DNA from: Tateyamaria pelophila
GTDB lineage: Bacteria > Pseudomonadota > Alphaproteobacteria > Rhodobacterales > Rhodobacteraceae
Reading direction: 5' to 3'
Length of the DNA stretch: 64,000 nucleotides
Assembly: GCF_019966495.1 (NCBI RefSeq)
Contig: NZ_JAIMIA010000004.1
Location: 1-64,000, forward strand
The position numbers and the translations under genes are program-made. Each line of letters begins with the position of its first letter. The stretch's first letter is position 1. The notes beneath the pieces were generated by a model. The model had not been told where the DNA came from, did not search any database, and worked only from the letters and a program-made list of their open reading frames with translations. Below are positions 33,674 through 41,678 of the stretch, piece by piece.

Positions 33674-33695
33674 CCAACCGGAGATGTCCGGTTGG
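33674..33695. terminator. hairpin between convergent DmdB-like ligase and DUF465 genes
   Basis: CCAACCGGA (33674-33682) and TCCGGTTGG (33687-33695) form a nine-base-pair stem with loop GATG, 45 bases past the ligase stop and 16 bases past the DUF465 stop. No T-tract follows, so it is a moderate candidate. Confidence 0.5.
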
Positions 33696-33710
33696 CGCGC
33701 CTGTTTGGCG

Positions 33711-33947
33711 TTACGCGGTCAAAAGACCGTAAATCTCATCCTTGAGGGCGATCCGCTTGCGCCGCATCTCGGTGAGGTGATCGTCTGATGTAGGCTCGAC
33801 GTCCGTTTCGGCGCGGTGCACCTCGCGGTTGATCGTGTGATACTCATCAACAAGCCGTGCAAAGTGTGCGTCACTTTGGCGGCGTTTGCTGATCTCGTCG
33901 GCATGTTCGGGAAAATCGCTGGCGAGTTCGTGTGGCGTATGGCTCAT
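33711..33947 (-). CDS. DUF465 (YdcH-like) small protein
   Basis: A 78-aa charged helical protein: HARLVDEYHTINREVHRAE, then HLTEMRRKRIALKDEIYGLL. This is the DUF465/YdcH pattern of two coiled-coil-like helices. The ATG at 33947 follows AAGGA. It begins 16 bases after the ppk2 stop and is probably co-transcribed with it. The function of the family is not established. Confidence 0.87.
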   Translation of the reverse strand: MSHTPHELASDFPEHADEISKRRQSDAHFARLVDEYHTINREVHRAETDVEPTSDDHLTEMRRKRIALKDEIYGLLTA

Positions 33948-33963
33948 GCTGGGTGTCCTTTTT

Positions 33964-34854
33964 TCAGCTGCGTCTTGATTTTGGGTGCAGCGAAGCCGCA
34001 AGAATGTGGTCCGCACTGTGAACCACGTGATCGGCCTGATGCACGATGTTCGGGTCAGCCGGTGTTGCGACGCTCAAGTCCTTATCCGGATAGTCCAAAG
34101 TGGACAGAAAGTGTCGCATGCAATTGAGCCGGGCACGTTTTTTATCATCCGACCGGATGACCGTCCAAGGTGCGTCGGCGGTGTTGGTGTAAAAGAACAT
34201 CGCCTCTTTGGCTTCGGTGTAATCGTCCCATTTGTCGAGGCTTGCGCGATCAATCGGCGACAGTTTCCACTGTTTCAGCGGGTCGGTCTTGCGGGCCTCA
34301 AAGCGGCGCGACTGTTCATCGCGGGTGACCGAAAACCAGTACTTGAAGAGTTTTATCCCACTGCGCACCAGCATCCGTTCGAACTCGGGGGTCTGGCGCA
34401 TGAATTCGAGATATTCACCGGGCTCGCAAAAATCCATGACCCGCTCAACGCCGGCACGGTTATACCATGACCGGTCATAAAGCACGATCTCCCCTGCCGT
34501 CGGCAAATGTTTGACGTAGCGTTGGAAAAACCACTGCCCGCGTTCTTCGTCTGTGGGTTTGTTCAGGGCCACGACGCGCGCTTCGCGCGGGTTCAGGTGC
34601 TCTGTAAACCGCTTGATCGTGCCACCTTTGCCGGCCGCGTCACGGCCTTCAAATAGCAAGACGAATTTCTGATCTGTATCATTCGCCCACTGCTGAACCT
34701 TCAAAAGCTCAACTTGCAGCGCCGCCTTTTCCTTTTCGTATTCGGACCGGCTCAACCGGTTTGCATAGGGATACTGACCTTGCTCAAAGGCCATAATATT
34801 GCAGGTGGTTTCTTCTGCGACGGGGGGTGTTTTCGTCTCGGCGGTGCTTTGCAT
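33964..34854 (-). CDS. ppk2: polyphosphate kinase 2
   Basis: A 296-aa PPK2 of the one-domain type, which uses polyphosphate to phosphorylate nucleoside diphosphates (or the reverse). Walker A is GRDAAGKGGT (about residues 70-79). Walker B/lid elements are VLYDRSWYNRAGVERVM and the arginine-rich SVTRDEQSRRFEAR. I start at ATG 34854 because GGAGG lies seven bases upstream; the frame stays open further. An FNR-type box lies 58 bases upstream, suggesting control by oxygen or a Crp/Fnr regulator. Confidence 0.94.
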   Translation of the reverse strand: MQSTAETKTPPVAEETTCNIMAFEQGQYPYANRLSRSEYEKEKAALQVELLKVQQWANDTDQKFVLLFEGRDAAGKGGTIKRFTEHLNPREARVVALNKPTDEERGQWFFQRYVKHLPTAGEIVLYDRSWYNRAGVERVMDFCEPGEYLEFMRQTPEFERMLVRSGIKLFKYWFSVTRDEQSRRFEARKTDPLKQWKLSPIDRASLDKWDDYTEAKEAMFFYTNTADAPWTVIRSDDKKRARLNCMRHFLSTLDYPDKDLSVATPADPNIVHQADHVVHSADHILAASLHPKSRRS

Positions 34855-34905
34855 GGTGCCTCCAATTTGCTTGAGACATTGTGTCACGATCGAGAACTGC
34901 TTTCT

Positions 34906-34919
34906 TTGACTTGTATCAA
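34906..34919 (-). promoter_or_regulatory. FNR/FnrL-type box upstream of ppk2
   Basis: TTGACTTGTATCAA differs at one base from TTGAT-N4-ATCAA and fits the TTGAY form known for FnrL in Rhodobacter. Its centre is about 58 bases before the ppk2 ATG, so a start point about 41 bases downstream would leave a leader that still holds the GGAGG site. This is the usual class II activation geometry. Binding is not shown. Confidence 0.5.
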
Positions 34920-36200
34920 GGCTTTGCGCAGATGTGGTCAGTCTTTGTGCTTCAGGTAGTTTTACCATGTCGCATCGCAATATTTGCGGGTCGATTGCGC
35001 GTTGACTTTGGAGCCGCCTTTCAGGAAGGCCAAAGCGCCCTTTCGGATGGACGCGCTTTCGCATGGCTGCCCGGCCTCGTCGGTTTGGTGACCCGTTGCG
35101 ACATGCGTAGACGCCACTGATTAAGATGCCTGGTGAACCGGGTCAATATCTGCCTGATGAGTGCCCCCCAGGGCGGATCAATCCGCTCTTCTGGATTGGT
35201 TTGCAGATCGCACAGCATCGCGCGCAGGCCAGGGGCATCCCAGTGCATCAGCTTTACTGCAACAGATCGGACTGAAAAATCAATTCGGAGATAACATAGT
35301 GGCGCCAAACGGGCGTTTCCTCGTTTAGCCACGGCACGAGGCTGCATCTCTCGACGATATGATCCGGCATAAAGCGACTGGCGGCTTCGATGAATGTTGC
35401 TGCGAGATCAATGGAGACCAACAGTGCGTTACAAACCGTGTCCCGGTTGCTATCCGCATCCGTATGGTGATCAAACAGGTTCATCGACACTTTGGCGAGG
35501 GGGTCATGGAACAGGTGTTTTCGCTCGGTCAGTGGTCGCCCAGAGAAACCCCATGATTCTGAAATGCGCGACCGACCGGGCTATTCTTGAATGCATCAAA
35601 CACCTGATGCGCGACTTGACGCTCTGCACTCGAACGGTTGGGAGGTCGGACCGCCAAACATGAAGGCGTAAGGGCGTGACACAATATACGGCAGTGCGGT
35701 TTGATGCAACTTGAACGTGCACATCATGGGCCAGCCGTCTTGTTTGTGAACTCGATCGCCTCAGTGGTCAGCAAAGGCGTTTGTTGTCTTCCTCACGCAT
35801 ATTTGCGCAGGCTGCTATTGTCGAATATCCAGCCCGACGCGATTTGGTTGTCCCTCATGCCTGCATTGGCATCATCCGCCCAAGGGGTCGCTTCGTCATA
35901 GCCTTTGGACGTGAGATATTCGCTTTAAAAGCTTCTTCTCTCATCGTTAGGGGCGTCCGGCCCTTCGGCCCACAACCCGTCATCGCGGATCCAGGGATCA
36001 AAGGCGTATTCAGACTGTCGGTCGCCGATGATTCTGGCGGGATGCAGCACAAGGCGCGCAGTGCACTCTACATCCGCCTTCAAGACGTTTTGCCGATCAG
36101 ATGGCAGGACATGCCAATGGCTCGCACAGCTGAGGTGATTACACGGGAACTGATCATGCATCACAAAGAGGATCTTAACGGTTCAGGCGTCCTCGAGGGT
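34920..36200. other. gene-poor accessory stretch
   Basis: About 1.3 kb without a confident gene. Several minus-strand fragments look protein-like but have no start signals and change frame. One is 35254-35484 (76 aa, with NALLVSIDLAATFIEAASRF). Another lies at 35925-36070 (HPARIIGDRQSEYAFDPWIR). These may be remnants of decayed genes. No IS ends, long inverted repeats or tRNA were seen. Confidence 0.4.
35254..35484 (-). pseudogene. possible small or remnant coding region
   Basis: A 76-aa frame starting MNLFDHHTDADSN, with ordinary amino-acid usage and a hydrophobic helix-like centre. No good ribosome site precedes the ATG, and neighbouring frames continue with plausible residues. It may be a fragment of a longer decayed gene rather than an intact one. 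The family is not recognised. Confidence 0.25.
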
Positions 36201-36431
36201 TTACATCCGATCGCGTACGGCCATGACCGACGAATAGGTAGAAACCGCGTAAGGCACAAGAAAGGTGAGGAGGCACTTCAACCAGGCTGCTGCATCCATC
36301 GTGCCCTGCACCATCCGGTCGCCGTGATTGATGATCGCAATGACGGTCCCGACGATCAGCGCAATCCTGATCGCGCGTTTTATGACGCTTGCTTCTGTGG
36401 CGACACGCCAGAATGAGTATGTATTGGGCAT
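36201..36431 (-). CDS. nrtS: NrtS family small membrane protein (nitrate/nitrite transporter)
   Basis: A 76-aa protein with two hydrophobic helices (about residues 20-38 and 48-66). The start MPNTYSFWRVATEASVIKRA, the INHGD turn and the end VPYAVSTYSSV match NrtS, described as a small nitrate/nitrite transporter in cyanobacteria and found widely in marine bacteria. It is a lone gene in an otherwise gene-poor area, with no nitrate reductase genes in the window. Confidence 0.8.
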   Translation of the reverse strand: MPNTYSFWRVATEASVIKRAIRIALIVGTVIAIINHGDRMVQGTMDAAAWLKCLLTFLVPYAVSTYSSVMAVRDRM

Positions 36432-36524
36432 TAGATGGTCCTTGTTGCCAGGACCGTGCTGCGTCGGCTGTGTGATTGCAAGCAGGTTCTCGGCCGTGCA
36501 GGAAAGCGTGGCATGCAGGCATAT

Positions 36525-37427
36525 TCATCTGTTCGACGCGACCACAGCCAGACCGTGCTCTGCGGCAAGAGCGCACTCAGTGGCATCGCACGGGCGATAG
36601 GACACGAATTCACTTGCGGCGCAGGCGGGCAGCCCGAGTGCGGCAATCAACGGCGCGTCGTAATGACCAGACAGCAGCAATACGCCTTCGCGGGCCAGAT
36701 GATCGCGGGTGCCGCGCCCATTGTCCGACCGGATACGCCGCATGAAGTCACGTTGCTGGGCCACAGCCTCGACAACGTCGCGGGTGATGGCGACGCCTTG
36801 TATTTCGCGAAACAATGCGGCCATGCGCGCATTACCCGTCTTGCCCGCGAAAATGCGCTGGGTCACGTCTGCGGGAACGGTGCGCCAGAAATTCGGCGGA
36901 TAGGGATGGTCCCGCAACAGCCAGAGGATGTTTTCAAAGCCCTGCGCTGAAACGGTTTTTTTCGCATCCTTGTTCTGGCCTTGGGTCAGGTAGGCGGGCC
37001 GCGCGACGATCAGGCCCAGATAGCATTTTGCCCGCACTTCATCCGCCGCAACCAGGATGCAAGGCTGGTCGACCGCTTCGGTCGGGATCATCCAGTTGCT
37101 GCCCATGGTGTTCTTGATATCGACGTCATGACCCTTGATCACGGTGTCCAGCTTGCCTTTGGGCAGACTCAACAGCGCCCGCAGTTCAATCTCGACGCGC
37201 GTGCCGATATAGGTCTTTTCCGTCTTTTCCAGCTCATCATAAGATCGCCGCCCGGTCTTGGGCGTCATGATCACATCATCGATGCAGTGCCGCAGAATAT
37301 GCGCAAATTCAATTGCAAGCGACGCGGCACCGCCTGCACGTTTGTGGATGTCAGATGCGATTTCGCTCAACAGGGTGTGGTCCGGGTGACCCGGTCCGAC
37401 ACGGCTGTCCGGAACAGAGGCTTTCAT
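36525..37427 (-). CDS. NaeI-type type II restriction endonuclease
   Basis: A 300-aa endonuclease of the NaeI (type IIE) family. The PD-(D/E)xK core reads VEIELRALLSLPKGKLDTV then GHDVDIKNT, so Asp94, Asp103 and Lys105 line up with NaeI Asp86, Asp95 and Lys97. The C-terminal part (AVAQQRDFMRRIR, EGVLLLSGHYDAPLIAALGLP) matches the NaeI topoisomerase-like effector domain. NaeI cuts GCCGGC after binding a second site; the site of this enzyme is not proven. It starts 18 bases after the methyltransferase stop. Confidence 0.85.
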   Translation of the reverse strand: MKASVPDSRVGPGHPDHTLLSEIASDIHKRAGGAASLAIEFAHILRHCIDDVIMTPKTGRRSYDELEKTEKTYIGTRVEIELRALLSLPKGKLDTVIKGHDVDIKNTMGSNWMIPTEAVDQPCILVAADEVRAKCYLGLIVARPAYLTQGQNKDAKKTVSAQGFENILWLLRDHPYPPNFWRTVPADVTQRIFAGKTGNARMAALFREIQGVAITRDVVEAVAQQRDFMRRIRSDNGRGTRDHLAREGVLLLSGHYDAPLIAALGLPACAASEFVSYRPCDATECALAAEHGLAVVASNR

Positions 37428-37445
37428 CTGCGCCTCAGACCTGCA

Positions 37446-38405
37446 TCATCCACTGACGGCGCGCAGCACCCGTTTGCGCAAAACCTTGGCGATCTGCGTC
37501 GAAACGGCCTGTGCCACAGGTGGCGGAAACGCGTTGCCCACCTGCCGATAGGCGTTGGTTTTGGCACCGGTAAAATGCCAGTCATCGGGAAAGCCTTGAA
37601 TGCGTGCAACCATCGGCACGGTCAGTCGGGGCATGCCCTGGTGGAACGGATCCGGTGGTTCTGGCGCAACGGTGCGCCCCTCAACGCCGAGCGTGGCCCA
37701 TGCCGCGCGGGCGCGGGTGGGGCCCAGATCGGGGCCGCCATGCTTTTTGGAGCCGCCCACGATGGTCGGGGCAATCTCGTCCGCCTTGTCAGCCCAGGAT
37801 CGCGCGCCGGGCCATCCGCCCGCGGCCATCAGATCATGCAGTGTTTCACCAACCGTCGGCGGGTTGTGGGGATTTGGTTCGGGCCAGTCAAAATGCTCCG
37901 CACGGCGATGCTCAACCGCCACGATGACCACGCGGGGGCGCAACTGTGGCACGCCAAAATCAGAGGCGTTCAGCAAACGCCAATCCGTTTTGTAGCCGAG
38001 CTTGTCCAGTTGGGTTTTCAGCCGCTCGCGATAATCGTGAAAGACAGCGCCCAAGAATCCACGGACATTTTCGATCATAACCGCGCGTGGGCGCGCAGCG
38101 TCTATGATATCAATTGCGTCGTTAAACAGGTTGCGCTCGTCCTTTTCGCCCAATTGTTTTCCGGCAATCGAGAAGGGCGGGCAGGGGAGTCCGCCGGCCA
38201 ACAGATCCATGCCGCGATAAGCCGCCGCATCGTCCTTGAACAGGCGCAGATCCTGTTCAATCACGTTCCAGTTCGGACGGTTGTGGCGCAGCGTATTGCA
38301 GCAATGCTTGTCGATTTCGACAAGTGCCGTATGGGCAAAGCCCGCATGCTCCAGCCCTAGCGCCTGACCACCGGCACCGGCGCAAAGTTCAACGGATGTC
38401 AGCAT
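37446..38405 (-). CDS. C5-cytosine DNA methyltransferase, partner of the NaeI-type enzyme
   Basis: A 319-aa modification enzyme. Motif I is ELCAGAGGQALGLEHAG, motif IV with the catalytic cysteine GGLPCPPFS, motif VI MIENVRG, motif VIII PQLRPRVVIVA, motif IX RIQGFPDDW, and motif X QVGNAFPPPVAQAV. All motifs are intact. It is transcribed ahead of the endonuclease, an order that lets methylation precede cutting. No controller protein or vsr gene is seen. Confidence 0.94.
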   Translation of the reverse strand: MLTSVELCAGAGGQALGLEHAGFAHTALVEIDKHCCNTLRHNRPNWNVIEQDLRLFKDDAAAYRGMDLLAGGLPCPPFSIAGKQLGEKDERNLFNDAIDIIDAARPRAVMIENVRGFLGAVFHDYRERLKTQLDKLGYKTDWRLLNASDFGVPQLRPRVVIVAVEHRRAEHFDWPEPNPHNPPTVGETLHDLMAAGGWPGARSWADKADEIAPTIVGGSKKHGGPDLGPTRARAAWATLGVEGRTVAPEPPDPFHQGMPRLTVPMVARIQGFPDDWHFTGAKTNAYRQVGNAFPPPVAQAVSTQIAKVLRKRVLRAVSG

Positions 38406-38560
38406 TCAGCCTGCCCTTGTGCCCTGTATCGCCTCTGGGACCGGCCAACCCGGCTCCGGCCTGTTACAGCGTTTTTTGTTCTTTGTCTGTTCTAGCGGGT
38501 GGTCACGTGTCGGGCAAGACAAAAGCGGGGGTTTTGAAACGCAGAGAATCGTGGCCCGGT

Positions 38561-38596
38561 CAAAAAACAAAGCCACCCGGTTTGACGCGGGTGGCT
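38561..38596 (-). terminator. Rho-independent terminator after the repeat protein gene
   Basis: AGCCACCCG (38571-38579) and CGGGTGGCT (38588-38596) form a nine-base-pair stem with an eight-base loop. On the minus strand the stem is followed by TTTGTTTTTTG, a strong T-tract. It ends the gene stopping at 38630 and isolates the restriction-modification operon beyond it. Confidence 0.85.
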
Positions 38597-38629
38597 TTGT
38601 CGGTATTCGTGCAACTGTACCGAGGATGA

Positions 38630-39745
38630 TTAGCGCCGAATGGTTGTCGGCCATCCCATCATTTTCGAGAACGAGAACGTTGAAGTGCTGGTGCTTCCTT
38701 CCTCGCTATATTTTGCTATTCCCAACGCCTTGGAGAGCGAGAATTCCGAAGGCTCCGTGTTGGGATCGAGACCGTGCTTGATCACCAGCGGCAATCCGAA
38801 ATCTGCCATGTGCCCGTGCTTCGGCACGATGGACTTGGTGTAGGGTTTGCGGCTGCTCAGCAAGGGAATTGGGGAATTGGCCATGCGGGCATGCCGCGGG
38901 AAGGCAAATTTGTCCGCAGGCTCGCGTTTGCTGATCAAGGGGATCGGAAAATTGGCCATGCGTGGCCCGCCGGGGATCAGGGAATTGTCTGTTTTGCCGT
39001 TGATCAACAAGGGGAAAGGCACGGTTGCCATGCGCGCGTGACGCGGGATGATGGACTTGGTGTAAGGCTTGCGCTTGCTGAGCAACGGGATCGGGAAATT
39101 TGCCATTCGTGCGTGCCGTGGGAAGGCAAACTTGTCCTTGGGCTTGCGACGGCTGATCAGCGGGATCGGGAAATTTGCCATCCGGGCATGGCGCGGAAAG
39201 GCGAAATTATCCTTGGGCTTGCGACGGCTGATCAGCGGAAGGATCATGTCTGCCATGCGCGCATGCGGATCGAACAGCATTTCGTTGAAAGGCTTGCGGC
39301 GACTGATCAGTGGAATCGGCCAGTCGGCCATGTGGTAGTTCGTAGAATGAGGGTCACGCTGCCGTGTCAGGATAAGCGGCGCTCCCTCCAGAACACTGAG
39401 CGACCGGGACGGGACAGGGGGATCCGCCACTTCGACCTCTTCTACGAGATCGCCAAGGTCCTTTGCGCCCATGTCAGCCGTGACTTCACGGGTTGTCCCG
39501 GCGACGCCCAAGGGTTTGTACCCCGCCTTGACCAGCAGTACGGCACCGCCGCTCGCCATATGTTTCTCATAGGCTTTCGCTGTGTCGGGATGGACATGCG
39601 CGGCGGTGAGTGTTTCTGTCAGCCCGTCCGCAGTTTCAAACAAGTCTATGATTTTGCGGGAAAATCGTCTTTGGCGCACAAGCTCTTGTACGACCATACG
39701 TGCTTGTTTGGCGCTATCGAAATACCGCGTAATTACCTTTGTCAT
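38630..39745 (-). CDS. stress-type domain protein with 25-residue tandem repeats
   Basis: A 371-aa protein of unknown function. Residues 1-110 resemble general stress protein 17M-like domains: RYFDSAKQARMVVQELV, later AYEKHMASGGAVLLVKAG. From about residue 138 it carries seven 25-residue repeats plus a part of an eighth, consensus RMANFPIPLISRRKP-xxKFAFPRHA, and a serine/threonine-rich end. No signal peptide or membrane helix is seen; each unit joins a short hydrophobic core to a basic cluster. The start follows GGTGGAGG. A terminator follows the stop, so it is monocistronic. Confidence 0.75.
   Translation of the reverse strand: MTKVITRYFDSAKQARMVVQELVRQRRFSRKIIDLFETADGLTETLTAAHVHPDTAKAYEKHMASGGAVLLVKAGYKPLGVAGTTREVTADMGAKDLGDLVEEVEVADPPVPSRSLSVLEGAPLILTRQRDPHSTNYHMADWPIPLISRRKPFNEMLFDPHARMADMILPLISRRKPKDNFAFPRHARMANFPIPLISRRKPKDKFAFPRHARMANFPIPLLSKRKPYTKSIIPRHARMATVPFPLLINGKTDNSLIPGGPRMANFPIPLISKREPADKFAFPRHARMANSPIPLLSSRKPYTKSIVPKHGHMADFGLPLVIKHGLDPNTEPSEFSLSKALGIAKYSEEGSTSTSTFSFSKMMGWPTTIRR
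38750..39334 (-). repeat. tandem 75-bp coding repeats
   Basis: Units begin at about 39334, 39259, 39184, 39109, 39034, 38962, 38887 and 38812 (minus strand). Six are 75 bases, the fifth is 72, and the last is partial. Units two, three and six share long identical stretches such as the coding for KFAFPRHARMAN, while units four and seven share a KPYTKSI variant. This points to duplication of two alternating unit types. Confidence 0.85.
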
Positions 39746-40502
39746 GGTGCCTCCACCGAAGTTAAGTTGCCGGACCGCCGTAAAAGGCGACGTGCCGTTT
39801 TGACCGCGGAAATCCGCAGCCTGTATGGCCAAGGCGGGTAATTATCCCGCGACTCCACATCCGCGCACATTGCAGACTCAACCTTGGTATCAGAATGTCA
39901 ATTTTGCATTACGGTATCAAGTGTTAAGTATTGATACGGGGTTACCGCAGAGCATTTCACATCCCATTGAATTGTTAAATGAGGTAGCGCGACCAGTCGG
40001 AGTTGCCATAGTCGGCCATGGAAAAACGATGATGGAGACGTCCATGTGGTCGGATATGCGATCCGCGCACGACATTATCGCGCAATCTTTATCGTCTGTC
40101 GCCAGGCCGAAAATGGCAGATGGGTCCAATTCCATGCTATTTGTGCGCTGCGACGGACACGGAACGTTGCGCTTGATGTCTGGTGGCATGACAGGTTTGA
40201 TGCCGTGGCCATAGAAGTTCGGGACATTGGTTGCCAGAAGGACGCGCGAAACGGGGTCTGTCGGTGCGACGAAAATTCAAACGCGCTTTGTGAAAACATG
40301 GTTCATTCCGCATGCCCTACGGGGAGAATTACGGTAACTTGTTTTGGCGCGCTTGTGCCGCGTGGGTGAAGGATGAGATCATGCGAGAAACGAAAGATAC
40401 CGCCAAAGCACGGATGCCGCGCATCTTCGGCCGTGCAGGCCGTATAGTGGCGGAGTTTGAGGCCATCCCAAGGTCCGCCGATATCGCAACGGTCACGTCG
40501 TC
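39746..40502. other. intergenic stretch, possible decayed gene, with an inverted repeat
   Basis: A 757-base gap between two divergently read genes. A minus-strand fragment at about 39917-40135 (SAIFGLATDDKDCAIMSCAD) faintly resembles a universal stress protein start but is not intact. The inverted repeat at 39914-39937 is listed separately. The promoters of both flanking genes should lie here. Confidence 0.35.
39914..39937. promoter_or_regulatory. inverted repeat GTATCAA-N10-TTGATAC
   Basis: Seven-base perfect arms (39914-39920 and 39931-39937) separated by ten bases, about 170 bases upstream of the repeat protein gene in an A+T-rich patch. The arms contain FNR-like half-sites in outward order, so it is not a normal FNR box. 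It could be an operator for either flanking gene. Confidence 0.3.
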
Positions 40503-41480
40503 ATGATGCGCATCGACAATCTGCAATATGCAAACTGGTCTGAGAAGATCTTTCGCCAGATGCGTGAGGGTGGCGTCGATGCGGTGCATGTGACAATCGC
40601 CTATCATGAGAATTTCCGCGAAACGGTACTGAATTTCGAGCGGTGGAACCGTTGGTTCGAGGAGTACCCAGACTTGATCATGAAGGGCCAATGGGCCGAC
40701 GATGTGAATATCGCGCGCGAAACCGGCCGAACGGCGATTTTCTTCGGGTTTCAGAACCCCAGCCCCATCGAAGACGACATCGGGCTGGTGGAGATCGTGC
40801 ATACGCTGGGCGCGCGGTTCATGCAGCTGACCTATAACAACCAGTCATTGCTGGCGACGGGCTGCTACGAGGCCGAAGATACCGGCATCACCCGGATGGG
40901 GCGTCAGGTGATCAAGGAAATGAACCGCGTTGGATTGGTGATCGACATGAGCCATTCGGCGGATCGTTCGACGATCGAGGCGGCGGACATTTCCGAACGC
41001 CCCATCGCGATCACCCATGCCAACCCCTATGAATGGTCACCGGCGCTGCGCAACAAGAAAGACGACGTCATTCGCGCGGTGACGGAAAACGGTGGCATGC
41101 TGGGTTTTTCTGTCTATCCCCATCATCTCAGGGATAAATCCGACTGCACGCTGCAAAGCTTTTGCGAGATGATTGCTCGCACGGTCGAGAAATTCGGTGC
41201 CCGCCATTTCGGGATCGGAACGGACCTGTGCCAGGATCAGCCCGACAGCGTGGTCGAATGGATGCGGGTGGGACGTTGGAGCAAAGAGATTGATTATGGT
41301 GAAGGGTCGGCCTCTGCGCCGGGCTTTCCGCCGATGCCGTCCTGGTTCAACGACAATCGCGACTTTGACTCCATTGAGGCGGGCTTGCGCGCAACGGGAT
41401 TGAGCGACGCGGAGGTCGCGGGCATTATGGGCGACAACTGGCACCGGTTCTACGCGAAAGGTTTCACGCCAGGTTCATAG
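40503..41480 (+). CDS. membrane dipeptidase (peptidase family M19)
   Basis: A 325-aa amidohydrolase-fold protein of the renal-dipeptidase family. It shows VDAVHVTIAYHENF near the N-terminus, FFGFQNPSPIEDDI, MQLTYNNQSLLATGCYE, the metal-site VIDMSHSADRSTIEA with its histidine, AITHANPYEWSPALRNK, and the terminal GIMGDNWHRFY. Such enzymes split dipeptides or related small amides. Either of two adjacent ATG codons may start it. A GntR regulator follows on the same strand after about 200 bases. Confidence 0.9.
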   Translation: MMRIDNLQYANWSEKIFRQMREGGVDAVHVTIAYHENFRETVLNFERWNRWFEEYPDLIMKGQWADDVNIARETGRTAIFFGFQNPSPIEDDIGLVEIVHTLGARFMQLTYNNQSLLATGCYEAEDTGITRMGRQVIKEMNRVGLVIDMSHSADRSTIEAADISERPIAITHANPYEWSPALRNKKDDVIRAVTENGGMLGFSVYPHHLRDKSDCTLQSFCEMIARTVEKFGARHFGIGTDLCQDQPDSVVEWMRVGRWSKEIDYGEGSASAPGFPPMPSWFNDNRDFDSIEAGLRATGLSDAEVAGIMGDNWHRFYAKGFTPGS

Positions 41481-41678
41481 TGCGAGAGACACGCCAAGGA
41501 ACCCGAGAGGTCGGTCCTGAATGGGGTATGATTGCTGTGCCGCACGTTGAAGTATCGGCAAGTGCCTGATGATCTGACGAGGTTGGCACCGCTGTGCGCC
41601 CTGTCGACGAAATGCTACAGGCTGGCTCATTCCCATGCGAATGGATATGAACTGATCGAAGCGATGCAGGGGAGCAAT

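Noticed and set aside
36981-38360. 459-codon plus-strand frame opposite the restriction-modification genes
   Set aside because: The minus strand carries all methyltransferase and NaeI-type motifs.
38750-39334. CRISPR array
   Set aside because: Repeats are contiguous 75-base coding units without spacers, within one open frame.
40312-40506. 64-codon frame ending on the M19 dipeptidase start
   Set aside because: No family match and no ribosome site; the overlap with the next start is probably chance.
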